Of a stretch of 62,420 bases of DNA, positions 28,449-36,761 are shown in pieces. Each line of letters opens with the position of its first letter. The first letter of the stretch is position 1. The translations under genes were made by a program, and so were the position numbers. Source of the stretch: an uncultured cyanobacterium (GTDB taxonomy: Bacteria > Cyanobacteriota > Cyanobacteriia > PCC-6307 > Cyanobiaceae); the NCBI GenBank assembly GCA_903882285.1, contig CAIRWM010000004.1:1-62420 (forward strand). The letters run 5' to 3'. The notes beneath the pieces were generated by a model. The model was given only the letters and a program-made list of their open reading frames with translations. It was not told the origin of the DNA and searched no databases.

Positions 28449-30683
28449 TCAGCCGTCGGCCCAGGGGTCGTCGTCATCGCGCACCCTGCCGCGAGGGCGG
28501 GCGGGCTGCTCGTCACGGCGGCGCACCGGTACGGGAACGTCGCCGCCACGACGGCCACGGAAGTAGCCGCTATCCGACTCAGAGCCGGTGGCCTGGTCGC
28601 TGCCGCCGTAGCCAACGCCATTGCTGCGGCCTCGATCGGCATCATCTTCGTAGCGACCGCCTCCATAGGAGCTACTGCCGTAGCCCCTGCCATACCCGCC
28701 AGCACCCGAACCACCCAGGCCCCCACTGCCGCGGTTCGGGCTGGGACTGGCCCAGGGATCGGGACGGCCGCCGCGATCCCAGTCGTCCCAGTCGTCGTCG
28801 GCGAACAGTTCGTCCTTCAAGGAACCAAGCGTGTTCCTGAGCCCCTGCAGCGGCCCGGCTTCGCCGCGGCGCTCGCTCATCAGACGCCTATTCAAGCCGA
28901 ACAGGGCCTCCTGCAACTGGCTCACGGCCAGTTCGAGTTCACCCGTCTCCTCCGTGGAGAGCAGGTCCTGCACCTCGCGCACCGCCAGTTCCACCGAGCG
29001 CTGCTGGCGCTCGGCGCCATAGGGGCCGAGTTCGAGCGCGGCGTCGCGCAGTCGGCGTTCGGCCTGGGACACCAGGGTCTGAGCGCGATTGCGGCGATCG
29101 ATGGCGGCACGCTTGCGACGGTCCTCGCCGGCCTTCCGCTCGGCTTCCTCCAGCAGCTGGGTGATCTCCTCCTCGCTGAGGTTGGAGCCACCCTGAATCG
29201 TGACGCTCTGCTGCCGACCCGTGGTGCGGTCGGTGGCCGACACCTGCAGCAAACCATTGGCATCGATGTCGAAGGAGACCTGCACCTGCGGCACGCCGCG
29301 CGGGGCCGGTGGGATGCCGGAGAGGCGGAAACGACCGAGCGACTTGTTGCCCTCGCTCATCTGGCGCTCGCCCTGCAGCACGTGGATCTCCACCGAGTTC
29401 TGATTGGCCTCGGAGGTACTGAATACATCGCTGCGGCGCACCGGGATCGGCGTGTTGCGCGGAATCAGCACCTTCGTCACGCCACCGATCGTCTCCAGTC
29501 CGAGCGAGAGGGGAGTGACGTCGTTGAGCATCAGGTCGCGCAACTCGCCGGTGAGGATGCCGGCCTGCACGGCGGCGCCGATCGCCACCACCTCGTCGGG
29601 ATTCACCGACTGACAGGGCTCGCGCGGGATCAGGGTGCGGACCATTTCCTGCACCATCGGCATACGGGTGGAGCCGCCCACCAGCACCACATCGTCGATG
29701 TCGTCGGCGGCGAAGCCGGAATCGCGCAGGGCGCGCTGCACGGGGCGCAGCAGGCGATCGAGGAGGTCGGGACAGAGGCCCTCAAAGGCCCCCCGCTCCA
29801 GGGTGGTCTCGATGTGGAGCGGACCGGCGGTACCGGTGGCGATGAACGGAAGCGAGATCGGGGTGCTCTGCACCCCGGAGAGCTCGATCTTGGCCTTCTC
29901 GGCGGCTTCGGTGAGGCGCTGCAGGGCCTGGCGGTCGCGGCGCAGATCGATGGCGTGCTCCTTCTCGAAGGCATCGGCCACCCAGTCGACGATGCGGCGG
30001 TCCCAGTCGTTGCCGCCTAGCTGGGTGTCGCCGCTGGTGGCCTTCACATCGAAGACACCGTTGGCGATGCGCAGCACCGAGACGTCGAAGGTGCCGCCGC
30101 CCAGGTCGAAGACCAGCACCCGCTTCACGGCACTGCGGTCGAAGCCATAGGCCAGGGCCGCAGCTGTGGGCTCGTTGAGGATCCGCTCCACGCTGATGCC
30201 GGCCAGGCGGCCCGCATCGCGGGTCGCCTGGCGCTGGGCGTCGTTGAAGTAGGCCGGCACCGTGACCACCGCCGCCTCGACCGGCTCGCCCAGGTAGGTG
30301 GCGGCATCGTCGACCAGCTTACGCAGGATGCTGGCCACCAGCTCTTCGGGCGCATACTCGCGCTCGGTTGCGGGGCAGACGACCCGCACGTTGCCCTGCT
30401 CGTTGGCGCGGATCGTGTACGGCACCCCGAGGCTGGTCTCCTCGAGCTCGTCCCACTGGCGACCGACGAAGCGCTTGAGGTTGGCGAAAGTGTTGCGCGG
30501 ATTCAGCACCAGCTGGCGCCGGGCCAGCTGGCCCACCAGCAGCTCGCGCTCCCGGCTGAAACCCACCACCGACGGCGTGGTGCGCCCGCCTTCGGCACTG
30601 GCTATCACCTGTGGGCGCCCGCCCTCGAGCACGGCCACCACCGAATTGGTGGTGCCCAGGTCGATGCCCACGATCCGCCCCAT
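28449..30683 (-). CDS. dnaK3: DnaK3-type Hsp70 with long disordered tail
   Basis: A 744-residue Hsp70. The ATPase domain is complete (IVGIDLGTTNSVVAVLEGG, VVTVPAYFNDAQRQATRDAG, FDLGGGTFDVSVL, VLVGGSTRMPMVQEMV), followed by the substrate-binding domain (NDVTPLSLGLETIGGV, FDIDANGLLQVSATDRTTG). About 140 extra residues follow the helical lid: Gly/Tyr/Ser-rich repeats (GAGGYGRGYGSSSYGGG) and an Arg/Asp-rich end (VRDDDDPWADG). This long tail and the adjacent dnaJ match the DnaK3 type, which is essential and membrane-associated in Synechococcus elongatus. DnaK3 rather than DnaK2 is an inference from the tail and the context. Confidence 0.9.
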   Translation of the reverse strand: MGRIVGIDLGTTNSVVAVLEGGRPQVIASAEGGRTTPSVVGFSRERELLVGQLARRQLVLNPRNTFANLKRFVGRQWDELEETSLGVPYTIRANEQGNVRVVCPATEREYAPEELVASILRKLVDDAATYLGEPVEAAVVTVPAYFNDAQRQATRDAGRLAGISVERILNEPTAAALAYGFDRSAVKRVLVFDLGGGTFDVSVLRIANGVFDVKATSGDTQLGGNDWDRRIVDWVADAFEKEHAIDLRRDRQALQRLTEAAEKAKIELSGVQSTPISLPFIATGTAGPLHIETTLERGAFEGLCPDLLDRLLRPVQRALRDSGFAADDIDDVVLVGGSTRMPMVQEMVRTLIPREPCQSVNPDEVVAIGAAVQAGILTGELRDLMLNDVTPLSLGLETIGGVTKVLIPRNTPIPVRRSDVFSTSEANQNSVEIHVLQGERQMSEGNKSLGRFRLSGIPPAPRGVPQVQVSFDIDANGLLQVSATDRTTGRQQSVTIQGGSNLSEEEITQLLEEAERKAGEDRRKRAAIDRRNRAQTLVSQAERRLRDAALELGPYGAERQQRSVELAVREVQDLLSTEETGELELAVSQLQEALFGLNRRLMSERRGEAGPLQGLRNTLGSLKDELFADDDWDDWDRGGRPDPWASPSPNRGSGGLGGSGAGGYGRGYGSSSYGGGRYEDDADRGRSNGVGYGGSDQATGSESDSGYFRGRRGGDVPVPVRRRDEQPARPRGRVRDDDDPWADG

Positions 30684-30752
30684 GAACCTGTGCTGTGCGG
30701 CCCAACGCTACCGGCAGCGGCGGCCGGAGGCCGGCCCCAAGCCGTCTTCCAC

Positions 30753-30772
30753 GTTAATCGCGGCTTAAAGGT
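30753..30772 (+). promoter_or_regulatory. Weak Pho-box-like direct repeat upstream of pstC
   Basis: GTTAATCG and CTTAAAGG place two TTAA cores exactly 11 bp apart (30754 and 30765). This matches the 11-bp period of cyanobacterial PhoB/SphR sites (PyTTAAPyPyT/A repeats), but each unit has mismatches and a third unit is missing. A TTAGAT at 30790 could be the -10 box. Phosphate control of the pst genes is expected from biology. Confidence 0.35.
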
Positions 30773-30827
30773 GTCACCGGAGCCCCTTCTTAGATTGGCG
30801 CATGAAGGCCAGGCCGCACGTAGCTCC

Positions 30828-31790
30828 ATGACCAGCCCGTACGGGCCCACCGGCTCGGATCTGTTCACACTGCGGCGCCGGCCGGCCGCCGAGAAGTTCC
30901 TCGACGTCGCCTTCCACCAGCTCACCCTGGCGCTGGCCGCCGTGGTGGCCGTGCTTCTGCTCGGCATCGTGCTGACGGTGTTCAGTGGCGCCCGCGAGGC
31001 GATCGCCACGTTCGGGCTGCGCTTCCTTACCACCTCCGCCTGGGACCCTGTGAAAGGGGAGTACGGCGCCTTCGTGGCGATCTACGGCACCCTGATCACC
31101 TCCTTGCTGTCTCTGCTGATCGCCGTCCCCCTCGGCGTTGGCACGGCCATCTTCATCACCGAAGATCTAATGCCTCCGATAGTGCGCAATGTCGTCGGGC
31201 TGATGGTCGAGCTGCTGGCGGCCATCCCCTCGGTGGTGCTCGGCTTGTGGGCCATCTTCGTGATGGAGCCGGCGATCCGACCCGCCCTGGATCTGCTGCA
31301 CCGGCTGCTGGGCTGGAGTCCCTTCTTCGCCAGCGTGCCCCAGGGGCCGGGCATCGCCCCGGCGATCCTGATCCTGGTGGTGATGGTGCTGCCGATCATC
31401 ACCGCCATCTCCCGCGACGCCCTGCATCAGGTGCCGATTGAACTGCGGCAAGGGGCCTACGGGGTTGGCACGACCCGCTGGGGAGCGATCTTCAGCGTGA
31501 TCCTGCCGGCAGCGATCTCCTCGATCACCGGCGGGGTGATGCTGGCCCTCGGCCGGGCAATGGGCGAGACCATGGCGGTGACGATGATCATCGGCAATGC
31601 GCTGAACTTCAACCTCTCCCTGCTCGCCCCCGGCAACACGATCGCCTCGATGCTCGCCAACCAGTTCGGCGAGGCCGACGGCATCCAGGTGTCCGCCCTG
31701 ATGTACGCCGCCCTGATCCTGATGCTGCTGACCTTTGCGGTGAACGTGCTGGCCCAGTGGGTCGTGCGGCGCCTCAGCCTCAAGTATTGA
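30828..31790 (+). CDS. pstC: Phosphate ABC transporter permease PstC
   Basis: Inner-membrane permease of the high-affinity phosphate importer, 320 residues, with about six transmembrane helices. Landmarks are LTTSAWDPVKGEYGAFVAIY and YGTLITSLLSLLIAVPLGVG, then LLAAIPSVVLGLWAIFVMEP, the EAA-type loop (IELRQGAYGVGTTRWGAIFS) and GRAMGETMAVTMIIGNALNF. The ATG at 30828 is used; the first 46 codons of the ORF-track frame are upstream sequence. The order pstC-pstA-pstB is standard; no pstS is in the window. Confidence 0.95.
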   Translation: MTSPYGPTGSDLFTLRRRPAAEKFLDVAFHQLTLALAAVVAVLLLGIVLTVFSGAREAIATFGLRFLTTSAWDPVKGEYGAFVAIYGTLITSLLSLLIAVPLGVGTAIFITEDLMPPIVRNVVGLMVELLAAIPSVVLGLWAIFVMEPAIRPALDLLHRLLGWSPFFASVPQGPGIAPAILILVVMVLPIITAISRDALHQVPIELRQGAYGVGTTRWGAIFSVILPAAISSITGGVMLALGRAMGETMAVTMIIGNALNFNLSLLAPGNTIASMLANQFGEADGIQVSALMYAALILMLLTFAVNVLAQWVVRRLSLKY

Positions 31791-31827
31791 ACCCTGCCGC
31801 CGCCGGCCCGCACACCCCCGAGCTCCG

Positions 31828-32739
31828 ATGACCCGCACGCCCCGAGCCACCGCCTCCACCGGGCTCTACGAGCGCCGCCCGCTCCACTTCAACCCGGCGC
31901 TCAGGCGCAACCGTTTCAACCGCCTGGGCACCGCCGTGGCGGGTGTCTTCGCGGCGATCGCCGTACTGCCCCTGGTCCTGGTGCTGCTCTACGTACTGAT
32001 CCAGGGCGGGCGCCTGCTCAGCCTGCGCCTGTTCACCGAACTGCCGCCAGCCCCGGGCTTCGACGGTGGCGGCATCGGCAACGCCCTGCTCGGCACCGTG
32101 ATCGTGACGCTGCTCGCCAGCCTGATCGCCATCCCGGTGGGGGTCGGCGGCGGCATTTACCTGTCGGAATTCTCCGGGCGGAGCCGCTTCGCCCAGATGG
32201 TGCGCTTCGCCAACGATGTGCTCGCCGGCGTTCCCTCGATCATCAGTGGCGTATTCGTCTACGGCCTGATCGTGGCCACCCGCCTCTTCTTCGGCCAGAG
32301 CTACAGCGCCCTTGCCGGCGGCGTGGCCCTGGCGGTGCTGATGCTGCCGACGGTGATCAAGACCACCGATGAGGGTCTGAAACTGGTGCCCAACGAGCTG
32401 CGACTGGGCGCCTATGGCGTGGGGGCCTCGCGCTTCGTGACGATCACCCGGGTGGTGGTGCCGGCAGCCTTGACACCGATCTCCACCGGCGTGGTGCTGG
32501 CCCTGGCCCGGGCCGCTGGGGAAACGGCACCGCTGATCTTCACCGCCCTGTTCTCCGCCTTCTGGCCCGACGGGATCTTTAACCCGATCGCCACGATGTC
32601 GGTGCTGATCTTCAACTTCGCCACCATGCCCTATCCGGCCCAGAACGAGCTGGCCTGGGCGGCATCCTTCGTGCTGGTGGTGATGATCCTGGCGGCCAAT
32701 CTCCTGGCGCGCTGGCTGAGCCGGATCTCCAGGGCCTAG
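31828..32739 (+). CDS. pstA: Phosphate ABC transporter permease PstA
   Basis: The second phosphate permease subunit, 303 residues with about six transmembrane helices ([40 protein letters not shown] and others). Typical PstA sequences include [34 protein letters not shown], the coupling loop [19 protein letters not shown], and [20 protein letters not shown]. It follows pstC after 37 bp and precedes pstB by 59 bp, so the three form an operon. Confidence 0.95.
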   Translation: MTRTPRATASTGLYERRPLHFNPALRRNRFNRLGTAVAGVFAAIAVLPLVLVLLYVLIQGGRLLSLRLFTELPPAPGFDGGGIGNALLGTVIVTLLASLIAIPVGVGGGIYLSEFSGRSRFAQMVRFANDVLAGVPSIISGVFVYGLIVATRLFFGQSYSALAGGVALAVLMLPTVIKTTDEGLKLVPNELRLGAYGVGASRFVTITRVVVPAALTPISTGVVLALARAAGETAPLIFTALFSAFWPDGIFNPIATMSVLIFNFATMPYPAQNELAWAASFVLVVMILAANLLARWLSRISRA

Positions 32740-32798
32740 CACACGAACTCACCACAACTTCACCCTTTCCCCTGCCCCTTGAGCCCGCCCTCCTCACC

Positions 32799-33614
32799 AT
32801 GACTTCCACCTTCGCCCAACCCCTGATTGCCGCCAACGACGTTTGCATGTCACTGCAGAACGTGACCATCTCGTACGGCAACTTCGAGGCGGTGCGCCAT
32901 GTGTTCATGGACATTCCCCATGGCAAGGTGAGTGCCTTCATTGGCCCCTCGGGGTGCGGTAAGTCGACGGTGCTGCGCGCGCTCAACCGCATGAACGATC
33001 TGATCCCCGGCTGTCACCTCAAGGGCCGCGTGGTGTTCGACGGCGAAGACCTCTATCAGCCGAAGGTCGATCCGGTGGAAGTGCGGAGGCGCATCGGCAT
33101 GGTGTTTCAGAAACCCAATCCCTTCCCCAAGACGATCTACGAAAACATCGCTTTCGGTGCCCGCATCAATGGCTACCGCGGCGACATGGATGAGCTGGTG
33201 GAGCGCTCCCTGCGCAAGGCGGCCGTCTGGGATGAATGCAAGGACAAGCTGCAGGAAAGCGGCCTGGCCCTCTCGGGAGGCCAGCAGCAAAGGCTCTGCA
33301 TCGCCCGCGCCATCGCCACCGAACCGGAAGTGATCCTGATGGATGAGCCCTGCTCAGCTCTCGACCCAATCTCCACCCTGAAGATCGAGGAGACGATGCA
33401 CGAGCTCAAGCGTCACTACACGATCGTCATCGTCACCCACAACATGCAGCAAGCGGTGAGGGTGGCCGACATGACGGCCTTTTTCAACGCCGAGGCCGTC
33501 GATGGCGGCACCGGCAAGGTGGGCTACCTCGTGGAATTCAGTGAGACCGAAAAGATTTTCAACGCGCCGGCTCAGCAGGTCACCCAGGACTACGTGAGCG
33601 GCCGTTTCGGCTGA
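32799..33614 (+). CDS. pstB: Phosphate ABC transporter ATP-binding protein PstB
   Basis: The ATPase that drives PstCA, 271 residues. Walker A is [19 protein letters not shown] (about residues 47-60), the Q-loop is [20 protein letters not shown], the ABC signature is [18 protein letters not shown], and Walker B is [15 protein letters not shown] with the switch His in [20 protein letters not shown]. The PstB-specific [10 protein letters not shown] is present. The length is normal. Confidence 0.97.
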   Translation: MTSTFAQPLIAANDVCMSLQNVTISYGNFEAVRHVFMDIPHGKVSAFIGPSGCGKSTVLRALNRMNDLIPGCHLKGRVVFDGEDLYQPKVDPVEVRRRIGMVFQKPNPFPKTIYENIAFGARINGYRGDMDELVERSLRKAAVWDECKDKLQESGLALSGGQQQRLCIARAIATEPEVILMDEPCSALDPISTLKIEETMHELKRHYTIVIVTHNMQQAVRVADMTAFFNAEAVDGGTGKVGYLVEFSETEKIFNAPAQQVTQDYVSGRFG

Positions 33615-33678
33615 GGGCCTTCGATGTCCCGGCGCGAGCACAGCTGCCCGACCAGCGGCGCCGGCAGAACCTGGCCAC

Positions 33679-33702
33679 AAAAAAGCCGGCCCGGGGGCCG
33701 GC
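33679..33702 (-). terminator. Rho-independent terminator of tRNA-Ser
   Basis: On the minus strand GCCGGCC, a 4-nt loop and GGCCGGC form a 7-bp GC-only stem, followed directly by six T residues. It begins 8 bp after the 3' end of the tRNA gene. Confidence 0.85.
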
Positions 33703-33710
33703 GGTTACAA

Positions 33711-33797
33711 CGGAGAGGGAGGGATTCGAACCCTCGATAGAGTTGCCCCTATACAGCATTTCCAGTGCTGCGCCTTCGACCACTCGGCCACCTCTCC
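33711..33797 (-). tRNA. tRNA-Ser (GGA)
   Basis: An 87-nt class II tRNA read on the minus strand. The acceptor stem is GGAGAGG / CCTCTCC with discriminator G, and the D-arm contains GGCCGAGTGG. The anticodon stem-loop AGCACTGGAAATGCT has anticodon GGA (plus-strand 33761-33763), the long variable arm has TATAGGGGCAACTCTATC, and the T-arm has GGTTCGAATCC. CCA is not encoded. It decodes UCC and UCU. It lies between pstB and the ferredoxin gene, antisense to both. Confidence 0.97.
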
Positions 33798-33899
33798 GCG
33801 AGGGGGCATTGACACCGCTGAGGTGACAATTTGGGGCAGATGACAATGTAGCAGCAGCCCAGTCCCAACCCCTCCCCGTCCCTTTCATCTTCGAGCCTG

Positions 33900-34268
33900 A
33901 TGACGCTCCGTCACCCGATCACGATCCACTGGCGCCAGAGCGGCCGCACCCTGCGCCGAGAGGTGCCTGAGGGCGAGTACATCCTGCGCAGCTTCGAAGA
34001 GCAGGGTGACCCCCTGCCTTTCAGCTGTCGCAACGGGTGTTGCACCGCCTGCGCGGTCCGTGTGCTGGAGGGCCAGATCGACCAGCGCGAGGCCCTCGGG
34101 CTGTCGCGCGAGACCCGTGCCCAGGGCTACGGCCTGCTGTGCGTGGCCCGAGCGATCGGCCCGCTGGTGGTGGAGACCCAGGACGAGGACGAGGTCTACG
34201 ACCTCCAGTTCGGGCGCCACTTCGGCCGCGGCAGGGTGCGACCCGGCCTGCCCCTTGAGGAGGACTGA
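33900..34268 (+). CDS. Plant-type [2Fe-2S] ferredoxin
   Basis: A 122-residue ferredoxin-like protein with the C-x4-C-x2-C cluster loop FSCRNGCCTACAVRVLEG (first Cys at about residue 43) and a fourth Cys in YGLLCVARAIGPL. The order matches plant-type 2Fe-2S ferredoxins, but it has an extra Cys in the loop (GCCTAC), a basic N-terminus, and a C-terminal extension of about 20 residues, unlike the acidic photosynthetic PetF. It probably serves a specific redox partner rather than being the main photosystem I acceptor. The stop is 3 bp from the inositol-phosphatase gene. Confidence 0.88.
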   Translation: MTLRHPITIHWRQSGRTLRREVPEGEYILRSFEEQGDPLPFSCRNGCCTACAVRVLEGQIDQREALGLSRETRAQGYGLLCVARAIGPLVVETQDEDEVYDLQFGRHFGRGRVRPGLPLEED

Positions 34269-34271
34269 TCG

Positions 34272-35186
34272 ATGACGCAGCGACTGAGCCACGACGGGGC
34301 CCTGAGCCTCTCCAGCCGCGCCTTAGAGGGCTCAGGCCTGGGGGTCACGGCCCTCCGCGACCTGGCGGCTGTGGCCCGGCGCGCCGCCCAGGCCGGCGGG
34401 GAGGTGCTGCGCAGCCACTTCGGGCAGCTGGAGCGCATCCGTGAGAAGGGCCGGGCCGGCGACCTGGTCACCGAGGCGGATGAGGCAGCCGAGGCGGCGG
34501 TGCTGGCGGTGCTGGAGCGGGAGACGCCTGGCCTGGGGGTGCTGGCGGAAGAGAGCGGCCGGCGCCAGGGCGAGGGCGAGCTCGAGTGGTGCGTCGACCC
34601 GCTCGACGGCACCACCAACTACGCCCACAGCTTTCCCTTCTTCGCCACCTCGGTGGGCCTCACCTGGCGTGGCCTGCCACTGGTGGGCGCCCTGGCCGCG
34701 CCAGCCCTCGATCTGTTCTTCTGGGCCGCGCCCGGGCAGGGGGCCTGGTGCAACGACACGCCGATCGTGGTCAGCAGCTGCGACCGGATCGCCGAGGCGC
34801 TGCTGGCCACGGGATTCGCCTACGACCGAGCCACACGGCTCGACAACAACTACGCCGAGTTCGCCTGGTTCACCCACCGCAGCCGAGGGGTGCGGCGTCC
34901 TGGGGCCGCCTGCCTGGATCTAGCCTTCGTCGCGGCGGGACGGCTTGATGGCTATTGGGAGCGCGGCCTGTCTCCGTGGGATCTCGCCGGCGGCATCGTG
35001 CTGGTGGAGGAGGCCGGTGGTGTGGTGAGCGCCTACGACGGCGCGGCTCTCAATCCAGCCAGCGGCCGCCTGATCGCCTGCAGCCCTGGGATCCATGACG
35101 AGCTGATCGCCGGCCTAGCGGCCTGCCGTCCCCTGGCCGGTGCGTCCTACGGCGCCCCCGAGCTCGACCACGGCGGCAACCCCTGA
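34272..35186 (+). CDS. Inositol monophosphatase family protein
   Basis: A Mg-dependent, Li-sensitive type phosphatase of 304 residues. The metal-site motifs are all present: GDLVTEADEAAEAAVLAVLE, LAEESGRRQGEGEL, WCVDPLDGTTNYAHSFPFFA and GLSPWDLAGGIVLVEEAGGV. Close relatives hydrolyse inositol phosphates, 3'-phosphoadenosine 5'-phosphate or histidinol phosphate. Because hisZ follows directly (58 bp), a histidinol-phosphatase-like activity is possible, but SuhB-type inositol phosphatase is equally so. The start ATG is at 34272. Confidence 0.88.
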   Translation: MTQRLSHDGALSLSSRALEGSGLGVTALRDLAAVARRAAQAGGEVLRSHFGQLERIREKGRAGDLVTEADEAAEAAVLAVLERETPGLGVLAEESGRRQGEGELEWCVDPLDGTTNYAHSFPFFATSVGLTWRGLPLVGALAAPALDLFFWAAPGQGAWCNDTPIVVSSCDRIAEALLATGFAYDRATRLDNNYAEFAWFTHRSRGVRRPGAACLDLAFVAAGRLDGYWERGLSPWDLAGGIVLVEEAGGVVSAYDGAALNPASGRLIACSPGIHDELIAGLAACRPLAGASYGAPELDHGGNP

Positions 35187-35244
35187 GAGGGGCACTCCAT
35201 AGGATCGGCCATCCCCTCCTCCACGTCCCGGAACGCCCTCGTCC

Positions 35245-36423
35245 ATGGCCCTGCAACCCGCCGCCGGCGCCCGTGATCTCAACCCCGGAGAAGTCGACAG
35301 CAATCGCCGTCTGTGTGAGCTGCTGGCGGAGGTCTACCGGCTCTGGGGCTATCAGGAGGTGGCACCGCCCACGATCGAGCGCATGGACACCCTTGAGGCT
35401 GGAGGCGCCATCGCCGAGCGGGATGTGGTGCGCCTGGCCGCCGACGAACCGCTGGGGCTGCGCCCCGAGCTGACGGCCTCGATCGCCCGGGCCGCCAGTA
35501 CCCGGCTGGCGGACCGCCCCAGGCCCCTGCGCCTCTGGGCCTGCGGTACCACTTTCCGCAGCTCGATGGCCGAAGGGGGAGGCCAGCGGGTGAGCGAAGC
35601 GCTGCAGAGCGGCGTAGAACTGCTGGGCGAGCCATCGGCCGCCGCGGACGGCGAGCTGATGCACCTGCTGCTCGCCGCCGCCGCCACCCTCGGCCTCCAT
35701 CCCCGCCATCGGCCCACCCTGCTGGTGGGACACCACGGCCTGCTCGACGCCCTGCTGGAGCGCGTGCCCAGTGCCCAGCGCGCCGCCACACGGCGGGCAC
35801 TCACCGAATTCGATCCACTCGGCCTCGAAGCCCTGGCCCTGCCCGACGGCCTGCGCCAACGACTGGGCGCCCTGCTGGTGCTGCGCGGCGAACCGGCCCG
35901 GGTGCTCTACGAACTGGAGCAATGGCTTGGCCCCGTCCCCCTGCTGGAGAGCCTCGCCACCACCCTGGCCAGCGTGGCGCCGGCCGCCGAGCGCCACGGC
36001 GTCCGCCTGCAGCTCGATCCCACCTTCCAGCCCCACTTCGACCTCTACGACGGCCTGGTGCTGAAGCTGGTCTGCCAGGGGACAGAGGCGCCGGTGGCGA
36101 TCGCCTCCGGCGGCCGCTACGACGGCTTGGTGGCACGCTTCAGCCGCGCTGGCGTTGGCGCGGCCGGCACCGGCTTCGGCTTCGACATCGAGGCAATCCG
36201 CGATCTGCTGGCCGCCGAAGCGCCCAGCAGCAGTGCCCCCGCCCCCTGGCTGGTGGCCGCTACCACCGAGGCCGGCCTGGGCCAAGCCCTGGCCCGCATA
36301 GCGGAACTGCACGGTCGCGGCGAGGCCGCGGAGCTGGCCAGCAGGCCCTGCGCTGATCAGGCGGAGGCCGACCGTCTGGCCGCCGAGCGCGGCTGCCGCG
36401 GTGCCGTCTGGCTAGCTGGCTAG
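35245..36423 (+). CDS. hisZ: ATP phosphoribosyltransferase regulatory subunit
   Basis: HisZ is a catalytically inactive HisRS paralogue that, with the short HisG, forms the first enzyme of histidine synthesis. The 392 residues have the class II synthetase look: LAEVYRLWGYQEVAPPTIER, ERDVVRLAADEPLGLRPELT with motif 2-like LRLWACGTTFRSS, and a later ASGGRYDGLVARFSRAGVGA block. It lacks the C-terminal anticodon-binding domain of true HisRS, which supports HisZ. The length fits. No other his gene is near it. Confidence 0.92.
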   Translation: MALQPAAGARDLNPGEVDSNRRLCELLAEVYRLWGYQEVAPPTIERMDTLEAGGAIAERDVVRLAADEPLGLRPELTASIARAASTRLADRPRPLRLWACGTTFRSSMAEGGGQRVSEALQSGVELLGEPSAAADGELMHLLLAAAATLGLHPRHRPTLLVGHHGLLDALLERVPSAQRAATRRALTEFDPLGLEALALPDGLRQRLGALLVLRGEPARVLYELEQWLGPVPLLESLATTLASVAPAAERHGVRLQLDPTFQPHFDLYDGLVLKLVCQGTEAPVAIASGGRYDGLVARFSRAGVGAAGTGFGFDIEAIRDLLAAEAPSSSAPAPWLVAATTEAGLGQALARIAELHGRGEAAELASRPCADQAEADRLAAERGCRGAVWLAG

Positions 36424-36449
36424 GGTGATCAGGTGTTGTTTTTGCGTCG

Positions 36450-36674
36450 ATGGCCCACACGATCGTCACCAACGTCTGCGAAGGGGTGGCGGATTGCGTG
36501 GACGCCTGCCCGGTGGCCTGCATTCATCCGGGAGCGGGGGCCAACGCCAAGGGCACGGCCTTCTACTGGATTGATTTCGACACCTGCATCGACTGCGGCA
36601 TCTGCCTGCAGGTCTGCCCGGTGGCGGGGGCAATCCTGCCCGAGGAGAAACCGGAGCTGCAGCAGAGTTCCTGA
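36450..36674 (+). CDS. Ferredoxin with two [4Fe-4S] clusters
   Basis: A 74-residue low-molecular-weight ferredoxin. Two cluster motifs can be read: an N-terminal set with CEGVADCVDACPVACIHPG, and CIDCGICLQVCPVAG (C-x2-C-x2-C-x3-CP). The first motif has the wider C-x5-C-x3-C spacing typical of FdxA/7Fe-type proteins, so one cluster may be [3Fe-4S]. It probably shuttles electrons in a minor redox pathway. It starts 26 bp after hisZ and precedes htpG by 87 bp. Confidence 0.88.
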   Translation: MAHTIVTNVCEGVADCVDACPVACIHPGAGANAKGTAFYWIDFDTCIDCGICLQVCPVAGAILPEEKPELQQSS

Positions 36675-36761
36675 GATCCTGCGGTTCGGAGACCCCACCC
36701 TCCGGCCCCTTGCTGGGCCCGCAGGCTGATCCCTAGGGTCAGGCGAGTCTTCGGCGTAACC

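Noticed and set aside
33615-33710. Terminator hairpin serving pstB on the plus strand
   Set aside because: The GC hairpin at 33685-33702 is followed by T residues only on the minus strand, so it belongs to tRNA-Ser.
35050-36312. 420-residue minus-strand ORF opposite hisZ
   Set aside because: Gln/Gly/Ala-rich composition without a domain; hisZ is the real gene.
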